Source: FEN-299 sp963717945
GTDB taxonomy: Bacteria; Acidobacteriota; Vicinamibacteria; Vicinamibacterales; Fen-181
Direction: 5' to 3'
NCBI GenBank assembly: GCA_963717945.1
Contig: CAVQXT010000003.1
Span: 1,426,001-1,490,000, forward strand
DNA: 64,000 bases
This document shows, piece by piece, positions 7,576 to 21,094 of the stretch. The notes under the pieces were generated by a model, which had not been told where the DNA came from, did not search any database, and saw nothing but the letters and a program-made list of their open reading frames with translations. The translations under genes and the position numbers were made by a program. The stretch's first letter is position 1; each line of letters begins with the position of its first letter.

Positions 7576-8527
7576 ATGCGCATTCTCATCACCGGTGCCA
7601 CCGGCTTCATCGGGCGGGCGCTGGTCCCGGCCCTCCAGCGTGTGGGGCACACCGTCGTCGTCTGGTCCCGGTCCGAGGCGCGGGCACGCGCCGGGCTGGG
7701 CGCCGACATCGAGACCGTGCCCGCCGACTCCGGCCCCGCCGGCATGACGGCCGCGCTCGAGCGCTGCGACGCCGTGGTCAACCTGGCGGGGGAGCCGATC
7801 CTCGGAGGCCGCTGGACCGCCTCGCGGCGCGCGACGCTGCGCGGGAGCCGCGTCGGACCTCACGGCCGAGCTCGTGCGGGCGCTCGAGGCGGCGCGCCAG
7901 CGCCCGCGGGTCCTCGTGTCGGGGAGCGCCGTCGGCGACTACGGCGACCGGGGGGACGAAATCCTGACGGAGGATTCGGCGAAGGGCGACGGTTTCCTCG
8001 CCGACCTCTGTCGGGACTGGGAAGACGAAGCCCGCAAGGCCGAGGCACTCGGCCTCCGCGTGGTCCTGCTGCGGACGGGCGTGGTCCTCGGCCGCGGCGG
8101 CGGGGCGCTCGCGCAGATGCTCCCGGCCTTCCGGCTCGGCGCCGGAGGGCCGATTGGATCCGGCCGGCAATACCTCCCGTGGATCCACCTGCACGACCTG
8201 GTCGGCGTCATCGTGGCGGCGCTGGGCGACGACCGGATGCGCGGGCCCATCAACGGCGTCGGCCCCGAGCCCGTCACCAGCCGCGACTTCGCAAAGGCGC
8301 TCGGCCGGGCGCTCCACCGGCCGGCCGTTCTGCCGGCGCCGGCGCTCGCGCTGCGCGTGATCTTCGGCCAGGCCGCCGACGTGCTGCTCGCCAGTCAGCG
8401 GGTCGTGCCAGCCGCCCTGGAGCGGCTGGCATTTCCGTTCGCCTTCCCGACGCTCGACGCCGCGCTGGCCGACGTACTCGACGACTCGGACGCCGCCGGG
8501 CGACGCGAGCCTACTGCACGCCCTTGA
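7576..8527 (+). CDS. TIGR01777-type NAD-dependent epimerase, frameshifted
   Basis: SDR-fold sugar-nucleotide-epimerase relative of E. coli YfcH; the reaction is not established for the family. The N-terminus MRILITGATGFIGRALV carries the dinucleotide glycine motif and NLAGEPILGGRWT is diagnostic. After TLRGSRV the frame breaks. The continuation DLTAELVRALEAARQRPRVLVSGSAVGDYGDRGDE, then PWIHLHDLVGVI and LPAPALALRVIFGQ, is in the next frame. One extra G at 7855-7856 explains the break; removing it gives about 316 aa, the normal family length. It is either a recent pseudogene or a base-call error. Confidence 0.85.
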
Positions 8528-8690
8528 CCGTGATGACCGGCGTCATCCGGTACATGCCCACGCCGGTCTGCACCACCGAGCCGTCCCCTCCACGAAGGGA
8601 TGAGAGTTAACGAATGTGTCGTCTGCCCTCAGGCCTGGACGCCGCGCTGGAAGACGTGCTCGGTGACGTGGACACCGCCGTCCGCTAGCG
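8511..8690. other. Scrambled spacer with two gene fragments
   Basis: Two remnants seem to sit between the epimerase and the kinase. On the plus strand, about 8620-8688 encodes RLPSGLDAALEDVLGDVDTAVR and a stop, similar to the epimerase C-terminus (FPTLDAALADVLDD), so it looks like the tail of a second epimerase copy. On the minus strand, about 8511-8590 encodes an orphan tail GVGMYRMTPVITVKGVQ ending at 8511, overlapping the epimerase 3' end. Neither has a start or a full domain. Confidence 0.4.
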
Positions 8691-11267
<2,577 letters not shown>

Positions 11268-11512
11268 CGAGTGCTCTCCTTGGCTTTGGCGAAACCTCGC
11301 CGGAGTTCACGCACGCCGACGCGAGCGCGAGCGAAGGCGGGACCGCCCGCGCCGAGCGGCGCGACAACGTCGTAGGGCCCGAAACGGGCACCGGGGGTCA
11401 GGGACATGCTGTATTGCTGATGAAGGCCGATTGTACGTCGGCACGAGCCCGGGCGTACAATTGCCCCCACTCCGCAGAACAACCAGCGCACGCGACCGCA
11501 GGGAGACCAGGC

Positions 11513-11989
11513 ATGACTCGGACAGTTGCCCTTCTGATCGTGATCCTCGGCATCGTCCCCGCCTGCCGACCGCCGGCTCCGGCTCGCTCGTCGCACGGAC
11601 CGGAGTTCCTCGCGTCTCCCCAGACCCTGTCGCTTGGGTTGCCCTTTTCGGACGCAGTTCGCGCCGGAGATTTCATCTTCGTCTCCGGACAGCTCGGAAC
11701 CGTTGCCGACAAGGACGCGCTCGCGCCAGGTGGTATCGGTCCTGAGGCAGCGCAGGCGCTCGACAATGTCAAAGCCATCCTCGAACGTCACGGATCCTCG
11801 ATGGAGGCCGTCGTCACGTGCACGGTGTTTCTCGCCGACATCCGAGACTGGGCGGCGTTCAACGCGGTCTATCGGGCGCACTTCGGAACCCGTTTCCCGG
11901 CACGCAGTGCCGTGGGAAGCAATGGCCTATCTCTCGGAGCGCGGGTCGAGCTCGAGTGCACCGCCTACGCCCCGGTCTCACGCCCGTGA
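11513..11989 (+). CDS. RidA/YjgF-family protein with lipoprotein signal
   Basis: The RidA fold deaminates reactive enamine/imine intermediates in the cytoplasm in characterised members. Here the core SLGLPFSDAVRAGDFIFVSGQ, GPEAAQALDNVKAILERHGSS, VVTCTVFLADIRDWAAFNAVY and a late GARVELECTAYA match the family. The N-terminus MTRTVALLIVILGIVPACRPP is instead a lipoprotein signal with lipobox VPAC, predicting export and anchoring. The ATG at 11513 has GGGAG upstream; the frame is open further upstream but has no signal there. A TACAAT at 11456-11461 may be its -10 box. The conserved substrate Arg region was not verified. Confidence 0.88.
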   Translation: MTRTVALLIVILGIVPACRPPAPARSSHGPEFLASPQTLSLGLPFSDAVRAGDFIFVSGQLGTVADKDALAPGGIGPEAAQALDNVKAILERHGSSMEAVVTCTVFLADIRDWAAFNAVYRAHFGTRFPARSAVGSNGLSLGARVELECTAYAPVSRP

Positions 11990-12024
11990 AGGACTACGCC
12001 ACGGCGACGGCACGAGCGAGCTCG

Positions 12025-12543
12025 TCAGCGCGTTTCCGCCCTGCGCCACGTCAGCGTCCGAACGACCCGTTGTCCCAACGACCCTTCGGTCTCGAACCAC
12101 AGGCGCAGTTGAGTCGGGGACACCTGGAAATGGCGCGGCAACGACTTTCCCACGTCCTGCGGCAACAGGGCTCCAACGAGATGGTGAGTCACGGTGTGCG
12201 CGTCGAGGTCCACGGTGTAGGTTCCAAAGTACGCGTCGTAGCCGTCGACCGACCCGGAGTTGCCCGTGCCCGCCTGCGCTGGCCGTGCGGTCGTACCGGC
12301 CGCAGCGTCCCGCGACCGCCGCATCAGTTGAGCGGCCATGTTGCCGTGCGCGTCGTAGACCAGGAACCCGACCGGGTCGGATCCCAGCGTCGGCTCCGGG
12401 ACGCGACGCCCGTCGGCGGCCCGGTCCTCACGCGACACGAGCACCCAGGACCCGACCAGCAAGTCGCGCGGGGTCTGTGCGGCGGGCGCCGAGGACTGAG
12501 ATCCCGCAACCTGCAGTGCGATCGCCGCGATCACGCCAATCAT
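12025..12543 (-). CDS. Lipocalin-like domain protein, exported
   Basis: 172 aa with a weak signal peptide (MIGVIAAIALQVAGSQSSAPAAQ) and a lipocalin-like (Lipocalin_5 type) core: LLVGSWVLVSREDRAADGR, then LGSDPVGFLVYDAHGNMAAQLM, YFGTYTVDLDAHTVTHHLVGAL and RLWFETEG. Such proteins often occur as single secreted domains with no assigned ligand. The gene ends 36 bases from the convergent RidA gene and starts 11 bases downstream of the M61 peptidase stop, so it probably belongs to the same minus-strand transcript as that peptidase and the kinase. Confidence 0.8.
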   Translation of the reverse strand: MIGVIAAIALQVAGSQSSAPAAQTPRDLLVGSWVLVSREDRAADGRRVPEPTLGSDPVGFLVYDAHGNMAAQLMRRSRDAAAGTTARPAQAGTGNSGSVDGYDAYFGTYTVDLDAHTVTHHLVGALLPQDVGKSLPRHFQVSPTQLRLWFETEGSLGQRVVRTLTWRRAETR

Positions 12544-12553
12544 GCGTCTCCTC

Positions 12554-14451
12554 TCAGCGGGCCGCCCGCGGCGCGAGGATTGCCGCGAGCACGTCGGGCC
12601 GGGACGGGTTGCGCTCGAGATGCGGGTAGAGCACGCCGCCGTGGTAGTCGACGCGCAGCGTCTTCGAGTCCTCGCCGTGCCGGACGACGAACTCGATCAT
12701 GGCAGCCGACGACTTCGCCGCGTCCAACTGCTCCTCGAATACCCCCGGCGTGTACGGGCGGCCGTTCACCGAAACGATCGTCATCCCCGGCCCGAAACCG
12801 CCCTTCCAGGCCGCCGAATCGAGAACCACGTCCTGCACGACACCGGTCGGGCTCAACTGGAGGCCGATCGACATCGTGTGATCGATCTGCTTGTACATCG
12901 TGTCCCACGCGTGCTCGAACCCGTTGGGCCGGGCGTCGTAGACGAGCGTCCAGCCGGAGCCCTCGATCCCGCCGAGCGGAATCGTCGGCGCGATCTCGTA
13001 CACGCGTGCCGTGAAGAAGCCGTGCCAGTCGAATGTGGCGACCTTCGCGAGCGCCGCTTCGACGTCGGCCCGCGTGTACGGCTTCACCGACGGCGGGCCG
13101 TCGGCGCCGCCGAAGAAGTCGCGGCAGAAGTCATCGAGCGAGCGCCTGCCGGCCGTTCTCTCGCGGATGACCGTGTCGGCTTCGAGCCAGACCAGCATCG
13201 ACTCGTCGTAGTAGTCCTTGCCCGATCGGCGGTAGTTGGTCCAGTCGGCCGGCCCGTCCCAGATCGTCGGCGCGGACACCGCGGTGTCCGCGAGCGGCCG
13301 CCAGCGCCGACCGGGCCGTGCCCGGTCCTGTCGCGCGGCCCGCCACGCCAGGTAGTCGCGGCTCTGGGCGACCGTGTTCATCCCGCTGCGTGCGGGCAGG
13401 ATCATGTCCAGGTAGCGCGTCAGTCCCTCGTAGACCCAGAGCAGTTCATCGTCGAATGGCTGCTGTGTGTCCCGCTTCGCGAGGCCGGCGGGCCGACGGA
13501 ACTTGCCGTTCCACGAGTGGACGTACTCGTGGGGGATGACGAAGTCGTCGGCCACGCGGATCGACTCGTCGGAGAAGAACCCGACCGGCACCCGGATGTC
13601 GGTCGATTCGTGGTGCTCGAGGCCGTTCTCGTCGAGCGTGTCGCCGAGCGCGATCAGCCAGTGATACGACGTGTAGTGGGTGGCGCCGAAGAGCGCCCGG
13701 GCCTCGAGCGGCAGTCGGTGGTAGGCGGCCAGCCGCTCGGCAGGGATCTCGAGCGCGGCCTCCCGATCGGCAGCCACACTCAGGCGCGCCGGCCGGTCTC
13801 CGGCCTCGATCACCTCGGTGCGGAAGTGATCGCCGGCCAGGACCGGCGAGTCGATCAGGGTGTACAGCGACACCGGCGAGAAGATCAGCGACCCGTCGGG
13901 CGCGGCGGTGGACGCCAGCGCCGTGTCGAACTTCCATCCGGGCGGCAGGCGCAGGCGGGCCCGCACCGGGATGTCGTCTGCCGCCGGCCCCGCCGGGAAC
14001 AGCACGACGTTATGCCAGTCGACGATCAGGAGGTGCGGCGTGGCGTTTGGCGTCTCGCCGTAGCCCGAGCCGAAGCTGGCGACCGGCGAGAGGTAGTCGT
14101 ACTCGACGGTTACGCTCTCCGCGCCGGCGGGGACCTCCAGGCGGAACAGGAACTGGTCGATCGGATCGCGGCGCCAGGGCACGGCGGCGCCGCTGGCCTT
14201 GATCGAGAGGCCTACCAGTTGCGTGATCGGCCCGCTCGGCGTGTGCTCGCCCTGGATCCATTTCGGGTAGGCGAGTGCCATCGGCCCCGGCGAGGCCGGG
14301 ACGACGAGGTGCGCCCGGAACAACCCGCGCGGCGCGTCGGTCGCGTCGACCGTGAGTTCCAGCGGCCGGGCGGGTGGGGCGGCCGAGGCGATGCTCGACG
14401 CGAGCAGCAGCCCGATGACCAGTGTGGCTCGATCGGTACGCGACGCGATTG

Positions 14452-14455
<4 letters not shown>
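12554..14455 (-). CDS. M61 family metallopeptidase with PDZ domain, exported
   Basis: Glycyl-aminopeptidase-like zinc enzyme, 633 aa. After the signal peptide (MTIASRTDRATLVIGLLLASSIASA) comes the M61 N-terminal beta domain, then the zinc motif HEYVHSWNGK with downstream ligand region WVYEGLTRYLD, and a C-terminal PDZ domain around GGFGPGMTIVSVNGR. ATG 14455 overlaps the stop of the upstream kinase gene (ATGA) with GAGGGG before it, so translation is likely coupled to that kinase; the frame is open further upstream but only as antisense to the propeller. Periplasmic peptide trimming is the expected role. Confidence 0.93.
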
Positions 14456-17086
<2,631 letters not shown>

Positions 17087-17104
17087 TCGCACCTCCGGCC
17101 CTCT

Positions 17105-18855
17105 TCAGCGTTTGCCCTGCCGCGGCGCGTTCTGCCACCCGAACAGCAACCGAATCTCACCCTTGTCCTTCGCGGCGTCCGGGCTCACGCGGATGAGGAT
17201 GCGCGAGTGATCGCGCGTGGCCCGATTCAAGCGAGGCGAAGGCCACGTAGCCGTCTTCGGGTGAGAAGACCGCCTCCTCGAGGGTGGGTTCGGCAATTCG
17301 CGTGAGTGCGCGCGACCGGAACGACCAGGCGGGGGTCGACGATGCTCGCCGCCACGCTGCGGCCGTCCGGCGTGAGCGCCATGAAATACAAGAACGGTTG
17401 CGCCGTACCGACCTGGCGGCTCGTGCCGGTCCGATCGACGAGGCGAAGTTCGGCGTTGAACGCCCCCGACCCGAAGCTGCCGAGCAGCCCCTCCGCGGGT
17501 GGCGGCCGAACCGCCAACGTCCCGTTTGAGGCGGCCGACAGGCCGGAGAGGTACGTCGTGTCGTCGACAGCGACCGCTCCCCCGATCGGCGTGGGCGCGC
17601 CGGTCACGCGCGCGGTGGCCAAGTCGAAGGGCGCGGCAGTCAGTGTCCCGTCGCGAACGAACACGAGGTAGCCCGGCGGGGCGTACACCGCGCTGGAGAG
17701 GTCGGGGAGCAGTTTCCGAATGTCGGGGCTGTCCAGGGATCCCGCGTAGATCCCCTGCTCACTCGCTTCCGCGGTTCGGGTCCACAACTTGGCCGTGAAC
17801 AGGAACCGCCGGCCGTCGGGCAGGAAGCTGGGCCAGTAGTGCGACCAGTCCCGGCTCTTCAATGTCGTCAGCGGTGCCTCTCTACTTCCCGGCGCCTCGC
17901 CGATCCGAAGCAGGCTGCCGTCCGCGGAGCTGAAGGCGATCGTGCCGTCCGCTCCCCACGCGGCGCCACTGCATCCGGTCGTCTCGGCGATGACCTGGAC
18001 CGGTCCGCCATCTGCCGGCACGCGCTTCAGGACGCCGCCGGCGCAGAATCCTAGGTTGGCCGAGTCCGGCGACCAGAAGGGCAGCACGGCGTCCTCGCTG
18101 CCCGCGAGGGCGCGCGCCTCCCCGCTCGCCAGGTTCCGCACCCAGAGCATCGGCATGCCGTCCGAGCGTCGCGCCTCGTAGGCGACGCGTGTGCCGTCGG
18201 GAGAGATGGCCGGCGCGCCGACATCGCGGCCCTCCGAGTGGACGATGGAGACGCGAAGCGGGCGAGCTTCCGTGGCGCGAGCGCCCGGCCACGCGCCAGA
18301 CAGCAGGAGCCCGGCGGCACCGGCTGCTGTCAGCGTCGCGCCGACGAGTGCCCACGCGAGCTTCAGCCGGCGCGTGGCGCCGGCCCGGCGACCGACACGG
18401 GCGTCCTTCTCGCCGGCGTCGGCGTCATCAGATCCGCGCGTCATCGTGTCGGCGATTCCGACCCGGGCGTCCCCGATGTCGCGCACCCGCTCGCGGACGT
18501 CCTTCTTCAAGCAGCGCTTCAGCAGTTCCACGATGCGCGGGGGCGTCCTGGGGGGTAACGCGGTCCAGTCCGGCTCCTTCGTCAGCACCGCCGCGATGAA
18601 GTCTGCCACGTTCTCGCCCGCAAAGGCCGGCCGCCCCGTCAGCAGCTCGTACAGCAGGCACCCGAAGGCCCAGATGTCGGTCCGCTTGTCGACCGCCTTC
18701 CCCTTCGCCTGCTCCGGGCTCATGTAGGCGGCGGTGCCCAGGATGATGCCGGCACCAGTCATGGCGGGCTTGAGGTCGCGGTAGACTTCGCCCATCCCGC
18801 CTTCGCCGAGCTTCTCCATCACTCGATACGGGCCGAGGGTGTCCCCTGGATTCAT
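17105..18855 (-). pseudogene. Degenerate Ser/Thr kinase-propeller gene, catalytic core deleted
   Basis: Starts like the 8691 kinase (MNPGDTLGPYRVMEKLGEGGMGEVYR) but jumps straight to DLKPAMTGAGIILGTAAYMSPEQ. The segment with the catalytic Lys, the alphaC helix and the HR of HRD is gone, and a second gap removes the catalytic loop end and DFG. It therefore cannot phosphorylate by the usual mechanism. The propeller half is readable to about 17300. Its continuation then lies in two other frames (RIAEPTLEEAVFSPEDGYV, then GEIRLLFGWQNAPRQGKR ending at 17105), so at least two frameshifts follow. Its upstream leader resembles that of the 8691 kinase, marking a common origin. Confidence 0.8.
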
Positions 18856-19156
18856 CGGGTCCTCTCACCGGCTTCGGCGCGACCTGGCCGGAGTGCGCAC
18901 GCGCCTGGACCGATGGCCAGGGCGTGCCTGCAGCGACGTCAATAGGGCGCGCTGTCGCCGGACACGAGACGGGCGCCCTGCGACGTGGGATGAGTGCCGG
19001 CCGAGACGACCGAGGAAAGGACCGGCGTGCTGTATCAGGTAAGAATCCCGGGATTATGTGGTGGTGCGCGGTCGGATGCAAGGGGTATTCACGCGGTTCT
19101 GAGGTAGATTACGCGGCAGCAGGCCGAAGGCCGGCAGGGCGTCAGGAGGCAGGACC
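18856..19156. other. Divergent spacer between degenerate kinase and hydrolase
   Basis: About 300 bp. The first ~50 bp are recognisably similar to the leader of the 8691 kinase (CGGAGT...CACGC pattern). The rest shows no gene, tandem repeat or clear promoter that I can defend. Confidence 0.4.
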
Positions 19157-19189
19157 TTGTCCGAGAGCCATTCGACCCAGGAGGTATCC

Positions 19190-20119
19190 GTGGAAGAACG
19201 CCCAGGTGCTCGATTGCCGAAGCGACCCAGGCGGTGGCTCCGGAGACTGTTGACCGCAACCGGTGCCTTGCTCCTGTTGGCCGTGCTCGGCGTCTACGTC
19301 ACGAGCACTTACCTCGTTCGAAAGTCATTCACGCACCGGGTGGAGAAGCTCCTCCCGGTGCCCGACGACCTGCGAGGCCGGGCCGAGTCGATCGCGTTGA
19401 CGAGTGCGGACGGGATCCCCTTGAAGGGCTGGTGGCTTCCGGCCGAGTCGCCTCGCGGGGCCGTCGTCGTCCTGCACGGCATGGACGGCCTCGATGCGTC
19501 CTGCCTCCTGCCGCAGGCCAGGTTCCTGAACGCCGTCGGATGGTCGGCGTTCTTCCTCGACATGCGCGCGCACGGCCGAAGCGGCGGAACGCGCATCGGC
19601 CTCTCGCTCGAAGAGCCCCGCGACGTCGGCGCCGCGGTCGACTGGGTCGAATCGCAGCCGGCGTCCAGGGGGATGCCGGTCGTCCTACTCGGGCTCTCCA
19701 TGGGAGGTGCTGCCGCGATCCGGACTGCCGCGGCACGACCCGACGTCGACGGCGTCATCAGCGTGAGCGCCTTCGCATCGCTCGACGGGATGATGGGCGA
19801 GGGGGCGCAGCTGGTCCTGGCTCGCCTCGCGGTGTTCACGCTCTACGGTGAGTGGACCACCACCGCTTCCCCGGTCCACGATATTCCGCGCATCCGGCCC
19901 CGGCCCGTCCTCCTTTTGCACGGGACCGCCGACCGGCAGATTCCGATCGAGCACGCCCACCTGCTTCAGCAGGCTGGAGGCGCCAACGTGGAACTCGTGG
20001 CCGTGGAAGGCGCGGACCATCTCATCTTCACCGAGGACGGCAACGGATCGGGCCACGACGACACGGTCTACCGGCAACGGATCCTCGACTACCTCGGCAA
20101 GGTCACGCATCGGAGGTGA
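19190..20119 (+). CDS. Alpha/beta hydrolase, membrane-anchored
   Basis: 309 aa with an N-terminal membrane segment (LLTATGALLLLAVLGVYVTSTYL) that places the hydrolase domain outside the cytoplasmic membrane. Hydrolase marks: VVLHGMDG oxyanion region, nucleophile elbow GLSMGG, acid region LLHGTADRQIP and final His in EGADHL. The family contains esterases and peptidases of the BAAT/DUF1749 sort, so substrate is open. I prefer GTG 19190 with AGGAGG five bases before it. TTG 19157, eleven codons upstream, also has an AGGAGG, so two starts remain possible. Confidence 0.85.
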   Translation: MEERPGARLPKRPRRWLRRLLTATGALLLLAVLGVYVTSTYLVRKSFTHRVEKLLPVPDDLRGRAESIALTSADGIPLKGWWLPAESPRGAVVVLHGMDGLDASCLLPQARFLNAVGWSAFFLDMRAHGRSGGTRIGLSLEEPRDVGAAVDWVESQPASRGMPVVLLGLSMGGAAAIRTAAARPDVDGVISVSAFASLDGMMGEGAQLVLARLAVFTLYGEWTTTASPVHDIPRIRPRPVLLLHGTADRQIPIEHAHLLQQAGGANVELVAVEGADHLIFTEDGNGSGHDDTVYRQRILDYLGKVTHRR

Positions 20120-20157
20120 CCGGCGCGCCGCTGACGAAGCGAGGTGTATAAGCCCAG

Positions 20158-20548
20158 ATTCTGGGCGTGTACAGCCCGCTGGTCTACTTCTCCTGCGCGA
20201 TCGACCACCCGGTTGGCGGCCTCAATCCGACCGGGTACCACGCGACCAACCTGCTGATCCACATGGTGAACGTCTGCCTGGTGTTCCCGATCGTGTGCCG
20301 TCTCTCCGGCAGCACGCCGCCGTCGTCTTCACGCCGCTGGTCCTCGTCACGGACTACTACTACCGGAAACCAATCACCCGGAGAACGTCGCTCGACACGT
20401 GGCCGTTCTTCCTCGTCTCCCTCGTCTTCGGGATCGTCACGTTCGTCTTCCGCGAGGACACGGCCGCCATGGTGGCCCGCACGGCGTCGCCTGTGTGGCC
20501 GGGTGCGCCGCCGCGTCCTATCAGAGAAACGCCGCGTGGAAGGACGAC
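20158..20548 (+). pseudogene. Remnants of a TMTC-like (multi-TM plus TPR) glycosyltransferase
   Basis: Two membrane fragments lie in different frames with deletions between. The first, from about 20158, reads ILGVYSPLVYFSCAIDHP then GLNPTGYHATNLLIHMVNV, matching the early loop and helix of DUF1736/TMTC-type proteins. The second, from about 20320, reads VVFTPLVLVTDYYYRKP and then WPFFLVSLVFGIVTFVFRED, matching a later helix block of the same families. Most of the transmembrane part is missing, so no function is expected. The TPR tail continues in the next entry. Confidence 0.65.
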
Positions 20549-21061
20549 ATGACGCTCTACGACGGGATCATCGCAAACAGCCCGAATGCGGCGCTCGCGT
20601 GCACGAACCGGGCGGCGGCGCGCGTCAGGGAGAGGCAGGATGCGCAGGGGGCGCTCGCGGACTGCGACACCGCGCTCCGGCTCGACCCCAAGTACGCCGA
20701 CGCCTACTTCAACCGGGCGACGGCGGAGCTGATGCTCAAGCGGTTCAACGAGGCGTCCGCCGACGCGACGCACGCCATCGAATTGAACGTGACCCGCGCG
20801 GAGTACCTCCGGTCGCGTGCCGAAGAGCGCCTGACCATGCGCGACTTCGCGGGAGCCATCGCGGACTCGGAGAAGGCGATGGCCCTCGATCCGAGCGGGC
20901 CAGAGGCCAATCTCTCCTACCGGTGCCGCGGTATCGCCCGGGTCCGGCTCGGCGACACGACCGGCGCCATCGCCGATTTCAACAAGGCCATCGAGCTGAG
21001 GCCCGAGATTCCCGCGGGTACCAGAACCGCGCGGGCGCTGGTCAAGGCGGGCTGCCAGTAG
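20549..21061 (+). CDS. Tetratricopeptide-repeat protein, probably the surviving tail of the TMTC-like gene
   Basis: 170 aa with about four TPR units (ALADCDTALRLDPKYADAYF, ASADATHAIELN, AIADSEKAMALDPSG, AIADFNKAIELRPE). The residues just before the ATG (NAAWKDD) and after it (MTLYDGIIANSPNAAL) match the junction between the last membrane helix and the TPR region in TMTC-like proteins. I therefore read it as the C-terminal end of the broken gene upstream rather than an independent gene. It has no clear ribosome-binding site. If expressed, it would be a soluble protein-interaction module. Confidence 0.6.
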   Translation: MTLYDGIIANSPNAALACTNRAAARVRERQDAQGALADCDTALRLDPKYADAYFNRATAELMLKRFNEASADATHAIELNVTRAEYLRSRAEERLTMRDFAGAIADSEKAMALDPSGPEANLSYRCRGIARVRLGDTTGAIADFNKAIELRPEIPAGTRTARALVKAGCQ

Positions 21062-21094
21062 CCCCCTCGAAAGCATCCGCCCGCGCGAGCCGCG

